A stretch of DNA of 64,000 bases, from contig JACONQ010000005.1 in the NCBI GenBank assembly GCA_014281115.1, positions 1,054,001 through 1,118,000 on the forward strand. Direction: 5' to 3'. How positions within the stretch are numbered: position 1 is the stretch's first letter; the number at the start of each line of letters is the position of its first letter. Below, one piece after another: positions 50,549 through 62,621 of this stretch. Position numbers and translations under genes: made by a program. Origin of the DNA: Laburnicola sp. R22_1 (Eukaryota; Ascomycota; Dothideomycetes; Pleosporales; Didymosphaeriaceae). The notes under the pieces were generated by a model. It was not told the origin of the DNA. It searched no databases and saw nothing but the letters and a program-made list of their open reading frames with translations.

Positions 50549-53148
50549 GGATGTTTTCCTTCCGATACCCTGGGTTCTTTCAAGCGTTGAGTTGAATTCT
50601 TCTTGTTGGTGGGCAAGCAGGGAGGCGAGGATGCATGTCTGTCGTAGCGCACGTGTCATGCTCCCCGCCCCGGAGCGAGAGGCGGTGTCGGAGGCGTTGC
50701 CAAAAAAAAAAAAAAAACTTGTTAATCCATTTCAATGAACTATGTCAGTTGTCTGTTCAGTTGCGCTCTTTTTTTGGCTTCTAGGACGCCCGTTGTAATT
50801 GTATCCTGCCTTGTTATATGGGAGCTTCTCGCGGGGTTGCGGGGAGTTGAGAAGGTGATGTTGGGTTGTGTGTGGTGAGGGATGGAGTTGGTGGGGTGTC
50901 CTTTTCGGGATGGCTGGGGTGGCTCGGTAGGACGACGTGGATGTTGTGGGTAATGAGTGGACGGACGAAAGGAAGACGTAAAAGGTTGGTAGTTGGTAGA
51001 GGGAGGCGGCTATAGCTATGCACGGCGGTCGTGTATCGTGTTTTGCAATCTTTGTAATTGAACGGAACACGTGTTCGATCTTAATTGTCGGTGTGGGTGC
51101 GGCTTAGCTGACATAGTGTTTGGTGTTTGTATGCCCAGCTGCAGGCAGGGCAAAAGTATGAGTACGGTGTGTTAGCCCGGGATGAGGTTAACTGTACTTG
51201 CACTCTTGTCCTGTGGCGGCTGTAGTACGTGTGCCTTTTAGCTTTCTGGCTTGGGGAACTTACACCGCGTGTACTAATTAATCCTCATTGAAGCATGGTG
51301 GTGAGTATCACCCGTGCGAACAGGGTTGCAGTTGAGCTAGTATTGCAGTATTTGTGTTGGGGGTCTTATATCTAATCGAGCGACACAGTGGTCTTAAAGA
51401 GAGTTGATATTATCTTATGGAGGGTTTGCTGCGCGGTCGACTAGGGTTGTACAAAGCCCGTCCGTTTTTTGAGCTCGGATTATGACTCTGTTCCTTGCTT
51501 GGAGGGTACGTTGGGGACGGGAAGAGTAGAACCCCCGATGGTCAATTTCATGTGGATGTGACTGAGGAATGTTTGCTCTGTGCCGGGACTGGAAACTAGA
51601 ATGAATTCGATGATGTCGTGTTCAGAAACAAGAAGTTATCATGAATGTGGCTGGTTTGGCGGTCTTCCTTCCGTGGTGGGAGAACAAAAAATAACAAAGC
51701 CATTCCATGAGGAGGAGTGGAGGAGGATCCACAAGAATACCCCTTCGAAAAATGCGGTGTGTGAGGTAGAACCAATTCAAAACGCAGATCGAATATCCAC
51801 ATGACTTGCTGCTCCGGTGGGTTTACGTAGTCGAGCGCAGAGCAGGGTACGTAAACATTTCCGGTCCTCGCTCGTGCTGTTCTTCTCCTCGCACTCAGCC
51901 GACTTTCCTTGTGAGTTGGCGGACTAAAATGAGAGTGAGACTGAGGACATGGGTGGACAGACTTGGTTCTGAGACTACGAAAAAAATTGTGCACTTTGTT
52001 TACATGGTGGCACTAAAACGGCTCATCTCATAGAGCACGTGTGGCGTTTTGTCTAGGGTTATAAATACTTTAAGCCAGCTTGCGATGGGTGTGGAACCCT
52101 GGAGGAGTGGAGGGGCCCGCAAAAGATAAGGGCTTACTGCGGATGCCCGAGGACGACGAGAAAAGGGCGTTGGAGAGTATGATGTCCCATTCGCAGTGGT
52201 GTTTCTGGAAATGAAGAAGTGGATGGTCATGGAGAGGTCCTCCGTGCGCTTCCATGTCGGTTTGGAATACCGCCAAAATGTCGAGCTCTATAGACACATG
52301 TGTGCGTGTGTTGGGGGGGCGTTTTGAGCCTTGACAGTTGTACCAGAAGTTGGTAGCAAGGTGGACGGTCACGAAAATGTTCAACCCTCAACCTCATATG
52401 TGCGTTGCGGTTCGTCTGAAGATTGGAAACGCCATTCAAAGGGCACATGTAAAGAGCACATGTGCAGTGGACAGTCTCTATGCCAATTATCAAGAAAAAC
52501 CACTCTAAATGTCAAGAAAGAGTATAGCAGCAGTACCATGTGTGGATCCGGAGGAGAGCCCTATCACTACTCTGCTGCCACCATGTTGAACATTAATAAT
52601 GTCCTTGTTACGATGTATAAAAATCCACTGCTACAATCGACGTATGGAGAAAGAATTATCCGAGAAAACAGAGGTCATACAACTTGTGAACGAAGATACA
52701 AACGCTCTCACGATATATTGATGTCTTGAGCAACCCGACTCCAGCCTTGGGATATATTAACCCCGGAGGTGATGCTTCTTTTGTCACACACTTACCTTGC
52801 ATTATACGCACTAAAGGCAACGAAATAGATGGATATTGCTCAGTGTGAGTGGCTCTCTGAAAGGAGGCTTAAAAGATCGCACAGGTGCAACGGAAGATTA
52901 TAAAGAACTCCAAACCATGATGATGTCGTGATGTTCACCACCACCATTGAAGCATGATGTTGTGCGACAGGCAAAGGAGTTCGTAGACGGCGCAAAAGAA
53001 GTGAAGAAACGTATACTATTTACTCATTACTCGACCCGACCTAGGGGCTTACCGCACGGTTTAAAATACCCCTCCTTGAAAATGCATCCAACGTGTCCAT
53101 TCGCTCCGCCCAATGCTCCGCAACCCATCCCCAACCGTCTTCTCCCTC
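50549..53148. other. 2.6-kb intergenic region, nothing recognised
   Basis: After PKC1 there is an A16 tract (50702-50717) and G/T-rich sequence. Open frames of up to 132 codons occur but none has a recognisable domain, and they overlap on opposite strands. No tRNA, rRNA or transposon ends were found. Composition is ordinary, not RIP-like. Confidence 0.5.
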
Positions 53149-53658
53149 TCACAAAAGCGCACCGAACATGGCCGATCCCAAAATAATAGCCAGCATGCCC
53201 AACCCCGCCTTGCTAACCCCCTGCGGCGCAACCACCACACGTGCAGCCCCAGGGCTATCCGTCGCACCCGCCGCCCCTCCGGTTGCCGTCCCACTCTCCG
53301 AGCCCGTTTCCTTCGCGCCGGAGCCAGACGGCGACCCCGTGGCAGTCGCATTGCTTCCCGAATTGCAGAAAATCTCCGACGAGATGACGCCGCCCTCCTG
53401 CCAGCATTTCTGCAGGTCGAAGATGCTCTGGTCGACGGCGAGGCAGTACAGGGCACAGTCGCTGGCCCACGACTCGACGGGCGCCGTCTTGCAGCAGTCT
53501 TTGAGGATGTCGTTGTAGTTGGAGGGTACGCCCGAGGTGCCGCCTACCGCGCAGGCAGCGTCTTTGGTAGGGAATTTGCTGAAGTCGGTCACGCTTGCGC
53601 AGGCGTTGGATGCGGAGGGCGCCGGGGCCGACGAGGAGATGGAGGGGGATGATGACAT
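53149..53658 (-). CDS. Cysteine-rich GPI-anchor-type fungal protein
   Basis: 169 residues in one exon. Eight cysteines are arranged NACASVTDFSKFPTKDAACA, then LKDCCKTAP, SDCALYCLA, QKCWQEGG and IFCNSGSNAT, a spacing I associate with small fungal cell-surface proteins. A Ser/Thr/Gly-rich linker follows (SGSGAKETGSESGT), then a hydrophobic C-terminus (AGLGMLAIILGSAMFGALL) with small residues before it, fitting a GPI-attachment signal. Odd point: no signal peptide precedes the Cys domain from ATG 53658; a short upstream exon may be missing from this model. A role in the wall or adhesion is inference. Confidence 0.7.
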   Translation of the reverse strand: MSSSPSISSSAPAPSASNACASVTDFSKFPTKDAACAVGGTSGVPSNYNDILKDCCKTAPVESWASDCALYCLAVDQSIFDLQKCWQEGGVISSEIFCNSGSNATATGSPSGSGAKETGSESGTATGGAAGATDSPGAARVVVAPQGVSKAGLGMLAIILGSAMFGALL

Positions 53659-54148
53659 TGTGGATGTTGAGCGCTGGAAGATTGGTGAGTCGGGTGTGCA
53701 GGGGGGAGAGTTCAGGGCGGCGCACCTTGTTCGGTTGACGATTTGCTGTGTTGGTTCGTTCCCTAGCTTGCGATGGATGAAGACGAGGAGATGTGGGCGT
53801 TTGTCAAAGTGAAGGGAGTGCCCAGGGGCAGGGGCAGGGGCAGAGACGGTGCAATTGTAATCGGGTGACGGAGGCCTGACATTTCACCGCGTGCAGTCGC
53901 GCTCCAGCCAAAGAGTGGCCGCGACGTGAGGCTATGGTCCAGCTTGCTCCACATTTTGGTGCACGGTTGGCTGGGCGACCACTAAACTTACCGCTCGTGG
54001 CAAGGTTTCACATGCCATATAAACGCAAACACGCCGCATCACTACCCCTGACGACCTCCATTCGACAAAAAGGAGCGTTATCTCGTGAAGTTTTACGTGT
54101 GCATAATCATGGTCGGTGCTACCTACTTCAATCTACCACTATACAACA

Positions 54149-55410
54149 TCACCGCAACATCTCATACTCGGCAGCCGCCATCATGAACGAGCCAGCACCT
54201 TTGCCATCGTTTTCCTGCAGCGGGACACCAATGTAGTACTGTTTGAATCGTTAGCATTTCTCTTTCTCGCAGCAAGGGCAAGACCTACCTCATAACTGGC
54301 GTCCCCTTTCAGACTACCAACCTCCACAGTTCCCTCCCAGCTCAACGTGCCGTTCTTCTCGACCTTGACGAATTTCTCCACCATGAGATCATACGCCTTC
54401 AGAGCCGTGGCCTTGTACCCCGGATCCAAAAGGCCTGTCCGGATACCCTTCAGGTACCCATACGTGAACATAGCAGTCCCGCTGGATTCGATGTAGTTGC
54501 CTTCCATACCCGGGTACGGCTCATCCATGACCAGCCACCACCCGCCGCACTCGTCCTGCGCCTGTTTGAGCCCAGCAGCGAGAGTTGTAAAGTACTTCTT
54601 GAGGCGGTTGTAGCCCGGGAGTTCCTTTGGATAAACTTGCAGGATATCGACAAGGGCCATGAAATACCACCCCACTGCGCGATCCCACACGTGCGGCGAA
54701 GCGCCCGTTTTCGGGTCTGCCCAGACCGCCTGCTTGCTTGAATCGTACCCATGGTACAGCAGGTTGGTCGTCTTGTTCCTGGTGTGCTTCTCAATTAGGT
54801 CATATTGCAAGACGATGTCGTTCCACGCCGTGGTGTTGTCGGGCTCAAAGTACGAAGTGTACGTGGCGTAGAAGGTATCTGCCTAGCGGTCGGAGGGTAA
54901 TTAGCACACGTGCCAGGAACTGTAGTTGTACGCTGAATTGCTTACCATATAGATACCATCCAACCACATCTGATTCGGATACGTAGGCTGACGATGCCAG
55001 AAGCCACCCTCAGCATTCCTCGGGAAGCGGTCCAGTTGCGCCCGCAGAGCCCCCGCCGCAATCTCATACTTCTTTTCCTTCCGGCCTTCCGAGTCCCAGA
55101 AGTAGAGGATGTTGTTACCGACTCGTTGGTCATCGAGGGAGTAGTAGTACGGGTCCCAGTTCTTGATGGTGCCGTTGGGTAGCACGAGCGAGGAAATTGC
55201 CGTGGACGCCCACGAGAGCAGCGTGCTGTTCTTCTGCTGAAGTGCTGCTTTTCTGATGCCTTCGTTTATGACATTGGAGACGTAATGGTTGTCAATCGGG
55301 TGCTTCTTGGAAAGGAACGAAGTCGCCATCCACGTCGAGTAGTTCTCTGACACATAAGGCGCAGCAGCCACTGCCGTCACACTCGGAAGAAGAACCGTAG
55401 AAACACGCAT
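54149..55410 (-). CDS. GH105 unsaturated rhamnogalacturonyl/glucuronyl hydrolase
   Basis: Exons 54946-55410, 54289-54882 and 54149-54238 (introns of 63 and 50 nt) give 382 residues, the standard GH105 length. The start MRVSTVLLPSVTAVAAAPYV is a signal peptide. The (alpha/alpha)6 barrel motifs are visible: PNQMWLDGIYMADTFYA with an acidic residue in the active-site strand, HVWDRAVGWYFMALVDIL with the second catalytic Asp, GGWWLVMDEPYPGMEGNYIE, SSGTAMFTYG and the end GAGSFMMAAAEYE. Family members hydrolyse the unsaturated uronic acid at the end of oligosaccharides released by pectate or rhamnogalacturonan lyases. Secretion plus the GH35 and AA7 genes nearby fits pectin side-chain breakdown, though they are not an operon-like unit. 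Confidence 0.92.
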
Positions 55411-57086
55411 GGTGATCGGTCTTGCTGGTCTCAAGATAACACACTGGTAATGACGACGGGGTATATCTGAGCGCGGTCACACCACGGAGAAGATCGTCTC
55501 CAGAGACACTTCTTATACTCTACTCATGCATCTCATAACGCACCCCTCTCCCCTGATATTGTAATATTATCCCGTGCTAAGGACTCGGCAACTGCGGGAA
55601 TATATTGCGAACGCAGGGTAGATCAAGGGAATCGCCGTGAATGGGGAAATATCCTCGGTCGAATCCCCTTGCTAGCCTCTGGGACCATGCATCTGGCCGC
55701 AGCGGGGAGTCGGGGTGCGGAGAAATGACACCCATGACGGAGAAATTGATCATTGGTTAGACATGCGCGGTGGCATGGGGATTTCCGCGGACAGCAAGTG
55801 ACGAAGAGCACTCTGTTTCGTGAATCAAACGTCCTCTCATCAGTTTGGTTTTCTTAATATTCTTCGGGTGCGAAGAGCTGGAGGGCCACCCAGGTTTGTG
55901 GGGTTGGCAGCGCACCGGTGCGGGAAGGATCCGGTGCGCTGGAGCGAAGCTAACCCTGTTCGACTTGGACATTTTCGGATGGGAAAAAATACGCAATCCT
56001 AGATGAGGTATGCCAGCGCAGGCTGCCAGTGGGACCAGCTTTCCAAATATTGCGAGATGACTCACACTAAATGTGGTAAGATTTCATTACGACTATCCCT
56101 CGTCGGAAGTCTTGAAAGCTCAACCTTCCAGAGTATACAAGTCAGTGCCGCGCCAATGCAGGAGGTGAAAATGTTGTTAGCAAGTTGGTAACAACATTTT
56201 CTATCTTAACATCGTGTTTTGTATGATTCGCAATATTTATCAATCAGCTAGAAAATAGCGTTGAGTCTGAAATGGTGTTGTCACCGTGTTATCTAGAGTT
56301 ACTTGGGATGGAAGGAGCTCTACGGTGCGTGCCATCCATCAACACACTAACACATTGTCAACATGCTAATATGCAATACAACGGGATGTGCAGTAATACA
56401 CAGTAATACGCGGTAATTAATTTTTAAATATTGTTAACCTCACGCATCTCATAAGCTTACGTGCAGCACCTAGGTGCCAAAGTATACAAAGGCGTAAGAC
56501 CTTTATAATCTAAAAGACAATCTTATAAATCAGAGATCATTTCTTGTATAACATTATCTTAGCTTGAAATGGTGACAGACAGATTTTTAATTATTAAAAT
56601 ATCAGCGTAGGTACATTTTGTATGCAAAAATCATTTCGCCTTGAAAATCTATCTAATAGCGATTATACATTGAAAATATGTCTAAAATCAATTACGGGTC
56701 TCCTAGGATTACGTCAAATTATCCTCGACGTCTCGTCCTCTCAACTTCCTGACTCCACAGTCCAGCTCGTGGTCCTCTAGCGTCTCCCGTCTCTACTTAC
56801 GGTACGTGCGCTTCAGCGCGCTTCACACAACCTTTGTTGACCTCTACACAGTTCAAAGCGCGTGGTCTTCGATCGTCCTGCAACCATCGAATCGCCATTA
56901 GTCTACCAAAACCAACTTCCTCGACAGCGTCAGCGCCAGCGAGCGTCTACGTGGAATAGATGAAATCGGGCCAGACATCGCCCAGATCCAGTGGTTTTGC
57001 CTCCCAGCCTGCAATCGGTTCACCGTTGACATCCCATACTACACCCCAGCGTGTGACGTGCTCGACAACGACACCTACCAACAGTC
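55411..57086. other. intergenic with a moderately AT-rich part
   Basis: GH105 promoter to about 55900, then sequence of rising A+T from 56190 to 56700 with no gene. From 56960 a short frame (MKSGQTSPRSSGFASQP...) in a different phase from the next ORF looks like a decayed 5' part of the DEDDh-like gene. Confidence 0.5.
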
Positions 57087-59463
57087 ATGCAGGCGAGGTC
57101 GAGCGACGACGATAGTTCCATCCAACTTGACTACAGCGACGAACAATTGGAAGAGGATGAAGAGTTCGATGATGACCAGGTCGATGAAGAGGACACAGAG
57201 CTACAAGACAGAAACGAGAAAGACGTGTTGCAATATTTCATGGAAGCAGCGACAGATGGAAGGCGTGGAGCTCATGGAAGACGTGGAGCTCATGGAAGAC
57301 GTGGAGCTCCCGGTCGAGATGCTGTAGTGAAAGCCCGACTCCTCAACGATTGGAGTAGTGCAGATCCTTTTTTGGCATCACCAACATCTCAGTTAGGACG
57401 CAGCGGGCGTTGACCACTCAACCTTCCAGAGTGTATGACTTGTTCAACGTCAGAGAGGACACAGCGCACACGTCAAAGCCCGCCGACGCCGTTATTGAGC
57501 ATTCAAGCTCCCCCATAAAGAGGATATACGCGGCTTCGACATGCACACGCGATGGGTCAGACTCCAAAGCAATACCAGTTCCAGTACAAGACATCGCGAA
57601 GAACTGTTACCCCTGTCTAGGAGACGAAGGACTTCCATGGGATCACACACGCCCAGGGCCGTCCAACGTACCATGGCAATGCGTATACCAGGGATGCGTG
57701 GAAGACGTGTTCGCAGTCCTCTGCAAGGCACTCCTGGCGGCAGACAACACACTCCAATCAGCGACACCCTTTGCAATGAGCAGCACTGGGAAGATGGCAT
57801 GCACCAGACCACAGGACACGCTGACCCTAAGAAGCGAAACGTTATCAGCTTCTGCCTGCCGATTCCAAGTGATTGCGGTCCTCCTCGAATGGCGGGACAA
57901 ACAAGTGCTATTGCCTGTCCAGCTCTCGGCGTTTGGTGGAAGGCGTACAATACCAAGACGACAGAGATCGGAGCCGCGTGTATCAGGTCCTTGGACTCCT
58001 TGGTCCTCGCAGGATACAGCACTACAGGAGAAATTCGCCGGGTCGCCCTTGTTAGCTTTCACAGACGCCTTCTGGATATTTAGGCCATATAAAAATCACG
58101 TCCCTGGGTTTATGTTGCGCAAGTACGCCTCAGTCTGGTTCGTAAAGAAGGACCTGTAGCCAGGAGACGACGGGTATGCGGCTTTCAAACTACGCGACTA
58201 CCTCGCTGCGAACTACAGCACGCCCATAACAGACAGCCAATACCACGCCTTCGCGGACGTCGGATTGACGTTACACTATATCAAGATGTGGGCGCATGAA
58301 GTGCAATGGAACTGCAAGCCGAAAGTACCGTTCGAGCAAGTCTTTCTGGACGACTTCGAGCTCCAGCCTGGACAACGTAAGGCTCCAAATCCACTGGTTA
58401 ACGCGGTGAACCTCCGGCCAAAGTGCGAGGCGTTTCACGATTGCTGGCAGGAGCAATGGGCAGACTCTAACCAACAATTCTGCCAATACCACCAAGAGCA
58501 ACTCGACGCACTCCGGACAGCAGACGACAAGTTCGTTAGAGCCTTTACTCGCAAATTGGTCTCCATGGCAGGAGACTTTGAATGGATTCCAATAGACAAG
58601 CTATCAGACTTAAAGCGAGAAGAAGTCCAAGAATTATTTAGGCTGATCAAAGCCTACACAGCGAAGTCGCAAATTTGGATGGTGGACACCGAGGGCGCCA
58701 ATAGCATCGGAGAGTACGTTGGCGTTCCCATGGAAATGGGCATTACAAATGGCCTTGACAGCTCAAGCTCAAAGTCAGAAGAATTCATATGGGACTACGG
58801 GATGACGCGCGGACAATTACACAGTGAGATCGAAAAAGCTCTGCCGCATCTACATACAAGCACTAAGGAGATATACAATAGCACGTCCAGCAAGCTTTAC
58901 GGCAGTAACTTGAGTCAGCTAACAACAGGGCTCACCCTACCAGCAATCCGTGGACGACTGCAGAAGGGACTGAAAATGGATGAAGATTGCCTTATCGTCT
59001 ACTGGGGCACAACCCATGCCGACTTCCAGGCAGTCGCGAGAGCATTTCAGAACAACAGCTCAGTCATGCTAGAGAAGGACACATTGATGCGCAATACGAC
59101 ACTCAAGACGCTCTTGCTAAGCAGCCTGTTAATCCGCGTTAGCAACTTATACTTTTGCCAATTAAAGAGGGCGTATGCAACTAGGCATCCGAACAGTAAT
59201 ATCTCAGGATGGCATAGAGCTGCAGTGGACGCCAGAATCACGGGAGAGATATCCTCGACGTGAATGGAGTCCGCTTTCACTTGCCCCATTTTGAGGATAA
59301 TGCTTTCCCGGAAATCGAGTTTAGGGTATGGTACCAGACAGAAGATTCAGCGATCAAGTCGAAAGAGCTGTTGAGTGTTGCTGTCAGACCAGAGGGATGG
59401 CCCACCAACCATCCAATAATGGTTCGAAAGGTAGATGGATTTGCGCGGATGTCTGAGCCACCT
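57087..59463 (+). pseudogene. DEDDh 3'-5' exonuclease-like ORF, probably decaying
   Basis: Three open segments follow each other: 57087-57413 (acidic, with a Gly-Arg-rich repeat), 57410-59263 (one frame of about 617 codons with a single TAG at 58157-58159) and 59260-59463 (third phase). The long frame has paired cysteines (CYPC...QCVYQGC) near its start. Its last 200 residues carry the DEDDh nuclease pattern: IWMVDTEGANS (motif I, Asp 58685, Glu 58691), IVYWGTTHADFQAVARAF (motif II, Asp 59021) and GWHRAAVDARITGEI (motif III, His-x4-Asp, 59213-59230), with spacing normal for RNase T/epsilon-type folds. The TAG replaces what could be a Trp (TGG to TAG). The family and partners are unknown to me. 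It may be a pseudogene of a mobile or lineage-specific gene; readthrough cannot be excluded. Confidence 0.6.
57265..57309 (+). repeat. 18-bp coding tandem repeat
   Basis: The unit GTGGAGCTCATGGAAGAC occurs twice in tandem with a partial third copy. In one frame it encodes Gly-Arg-Arg-Gly-Ala-His repeats, in another Val-Glu-Leu-Met-Glu-Asp repeats. Confidence 0.9.
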
Positions 59464-59615
59464 CAAGCGACCAAACATTCGCCACGCGGCAGTCCCACTT
59501 TTACCCGCGCCACAATCCCCCCGCCTCTGCCCGTGCCCGCCCGCCCATCGCCCGAGCAAATTCCCTCCAGCTCTCACCGCCTAACCCCAAACCCGCAATC
59601 CCACCCACCGCAAAC

Positions 59616-59997
59616 ATGCCCTCAGGAGCAGGAGGTAGGCGCCCCTCTCCGCCCTCGCGCACAGGCGACGAACCACGGCTCTAGGGACTTGACCGCTGAC
59701 ACGAAGCACCAGCCGGCACGAACCCGATCCACAACAAGAAGCCCAAGGCAGCGAAGAAAGACCTAGACGACGATGACAAGGCCTTCCAAGCGAAGCAGCA
59801 AGCCGGTGCGTACTCGCGCGCTCCCTATCGTCCCCCAGCGAACAAGACAGCAGCACAGTGGCGCGATATTACCATAGCGGGGGCTGACAACGGACACAGA
59901 CAAGAAGGCACGCGAAGAACTGGCAAAGAAGGCCGGCGGCAAAGGCCCTCTGAACACCGGCGGACAGGGCATCAAAAAGTCTGGCAAGAAGAAGTGA
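59616..59997 (+). CDS. TMA7: Translation machinery-associated protein TMA7
   Basis: Exons 59616-59634, 59713-59805 and 59900-59997 give 69 residues. The start MPSGAG and the body KKPKAAKKDLDDDDKAF, AKQQADKKAREELAKKAGG and end KGPLNTGGQGIKKSGKK match the small, Lys-rich TMA7 family (64 residues in yeast and man). It associates with ribosomes; its exact role is unclear in any organism. The first exon is only 19 nt, which is why simple open-frame searches miss it. Intron 1 is GTAGGC...CACCAG and intron 2 GTGCGT...CACAG. The upstream open frame running into this gene from 59260 is not part of it. Confidence 0.9.
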
Positions 59998-61092
59998 GCG
60001 GGTCGATGATGCTACATAAGCAGAGCAGAGGGACGCTGCGGGGTGTCCTATCCCGGGACGAAACGACTATGCAGATACCAAGGGTTTATTATTCATGAAT
60101 TAGGAGGCGTTTGCGTTTGTGCTTGTCGAATAGCATGAATGGGATGCGAGAAACGTTAGCTGTGCCCCTCCCCTCGTTGTGATCTGTGTCTGGTTTGCGG
60201 TGTCTAGGCTTCTTCGACCTGCATGAGATTCGGGAAATATGTCTGTTTGCAGCGATTTACCCACTGACTCCTCGATACGACGACTCCGGATGTGATCTAT
60301 GCTGCATATGCGTTCCGCTAACGAGCTCTGTCGTGGAATCGAGGAGCAGATTGTCGGTGGCGAGGTTTCGTTTTCGGAGGTGACGCGTCTGAATATAATT
60401 ACTTTCCCGGTTAAGATGGCAGATTGTCACACAAACACCCCACCATTCGACGCTATCGATAGGTAATCAAGTCTAAACATTCCACAGATGCGAAAAGGCG
60501 ACAGTAACTGAAACATCGACCTTGTCTCCCCATCATTCTTGCCAAACCACTTTCACGCACAGAACGCAAGTAGCCATCGTGATTAAACAATAATAGTATT
60601 AAACCCGTAATAACCCGAGGTCATTAGCGCCTCGTCTCGCTCGACTTCCCCAAGGGCCAAAATCCCCCCGCTCGCTAACGCTAATGCTAATACTCGATCC
60701 GAATTTCCCCATGAACCCTAGCTTCCCTTCCCTCCAGCCTCACAGCCGGAAACACGATCCAGTCAAACGTAAGGATACGAAACTCTTCGGAAAATGAAAT
60801 GGTCACACGGCAGGTAACGTTACACCACGCGGCTGTCAGTGTTGGTGGCGTCGCGGATTCGCGTGCCGAAGGAACGGGGTTGGTTGAATGGCGCAGTGTG
60901 CGCCCGAGTGTCGTTGACTGAGATGTCGGTTTGTTGAAATGCTCACGGGCTGGTGGTCCGTCTCGGTCACTTCCAACGCTTGGTCGTGCCGGTGTCGGTG
61001 TTGGTATGCGTTATGGTCGTCGGGATATGTGTGTGTATGTGTGTGTGTGGTTGAAGTAGTAGGCCTAATAGCCATCCAAGACGCAGCGGAGA
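59998..61092. other. intergenic with a GT microsatellite
   Basis: TMA7 3' flank, then unremarkable sequence. A (GT)n-rich microsatellite lies at about 61026-61051. No gene recognised. Confidence 0.55.
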
Positions 61093-61347
61093 TCAAGACG
61101 CCCGACGACCCTTTTTACTTCCGAGTTTGAAGGCTCGTCGGCCGAAGCTGCTGGATTTGGATTCATCGGTGGGAGTTTTGGGGCTGGAGTTGCCGGTCCG
61201 TGATTGCGAGGGCGGAGACGCTGAGGATTCCGAGGCAGAGCGCTCGCGGCCTTCTCGGAGGATGTCGTCGAGAGAGACGTTGAGGTGAGGGTGGGTGTAC
61301 GTCGGTGCCTGAGTAGGCTCCATGACTTCGACGAACTTGGAAGTCAT
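61093..61347 (-). CDS. small Ser-rich basic protein, hypothetical
   Basis: An 84-codon frame from ATG 61347. The N-terminus MTSKFVEVMEPTQAPTYTHP is followed by VSLDDILREGRERSASESSA, a Ser/Pro/Thr-rich stretch, and a basic tail FGRRAFKLGSKKGRRAS. The ordered domain-like start, Ser-Pro sites and basic end look like a real small fungal protein, possibly phosphorylated, but I cannot name it. No intron is needed. C/T-rich sequence lies upstream. Confidence 0.5.
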   Translation of the reverse strand: MTSKFVEVMEPTQAPTYTHPHLNVSLDDILREGRERSASESSASPPSQSRTGNSSPKTPTDESKSSSFGRRAFKLGSKKGRRAS

Positions 61348-62621
61348 TGCTGCGGAGTATATCGAGAAGTGAGGAAGAGGAGTTGATGTGTGTGCGTATG
61401 TGGGGCGTAGGTTGTGGCTCGGACGGCCCAGATATGTATACAGTCTCTAGGGAATTAAGACCAGGGATGTGATATGGGTTGTTTCCGAAACGAAACCTTG
61501 GGCAATACTGTCGACTGTACAAGCACGCGATCCACGGTCCAGACTGGCGACGATGTATGCTCGAAGGGGAATAGTGCGGCAATACAAAGGGTAACCAGGT
61601 GCAGGATGTCAGGGCACCAAACAAAAGCTGGGGTAAGAGGAGGGGAATGTGCTATGGACTAGGCAGACGCAGGTGCAAGTGGAAGACTTTTTAAAGGCGG
61701 GTATGGGGGAGCACGCGGACACCCGTGGACGCCCACTCATCACGGGCGCATGGCATGTCAGGGTAAGTTGCATGCCGATCGCGACCAGTCTCGAACCCGG
61801 ATGACGGAGCCCTTCGCACAGACCTGCCGTCCAGACCACGCAGCCGGTGGGAATAACGCTCAGTGGCCCGTCCGACTCCGAGCCGCTAGAAATAGAACTA
61901 CGAGCATGAGAAGACGGCTGCCAGCTGTGCTGATTCATAAGCTCGGACCCGCGGGCGGACTTGGTGGAGCAACACTGCGCCGCCCCCCAAACCCAACGCA
62001 CACGCACGCAGTTCGCAACCCATTTTTGCCACATCATAAACGTGCAGCACTATCGTCACCTCCAGTTTGTTTCGTGCGCGTGCAATTGTGCATCTGCCCC
62101 GTGGCGCCCACAGCCAATGACGTATGCCGCTGACTTCCGCAGCCGTTTCCAATATTCGGCTACAGCCCGTCGGGCCACGCTTTCACTGTGGGCGGTCGTG
62201 TACTTCCATTCGTCGACATCCTCGTGCAGCACGCCGTCCCGAGGTCTGTTGCCGTGGTGTTTTGTGCCGCAACTGCCCTGGAGCCACTTTTATTACCCGC
62301 ATGCAAGATCCTATCCGCTCGGACCAGGGTCTGATTAGGGTACCGTCTTTCCTGTGCTGGACGATCCTCTTTCCGAGTCACTACAGAGACGAATATCGAT
62401 AACATGCGAGTCTGCATAGTGTAGACACCTAGGAGCGGCGATGAAGTGGTATAGCTTTATTAAAATTCCCGGCTGGACCTAATTAATCTTCCAGCTCGTG
62501 TCACACGGCGCTAGTCATTGCGCAGCATGACGCTCCGTCTGACCTCGCTGTCCATGCTCGTACTTTGCAGCGGTCCCCGCTACTGGATCATGCAATGCTC
62601 CATAGCCGTCAAAGTCTGAGC
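61348..62621. other. intergenic, nothing recognised
   Basis: This stretch lies between a small gene and the 3' end of DBR1. A T-loop-like GGTTCGAGAC on the minus strand near 61790 does not fold into a tRNA. Open frames overlap on both strands without motifs. Confidence 0.5.

Noticed and set aside
51596..51994. 132-codon minus-strand frame
   Set aside because: No domain, overlapping open frames on the other strand, no intron or promoter support.
61780..61830. tRNA-like T-loop GGTTCGAGAC on the minus strand
   Set aside because: The T stem does not pair beyond two bases and no matching acceptor or anticodon arm is found.
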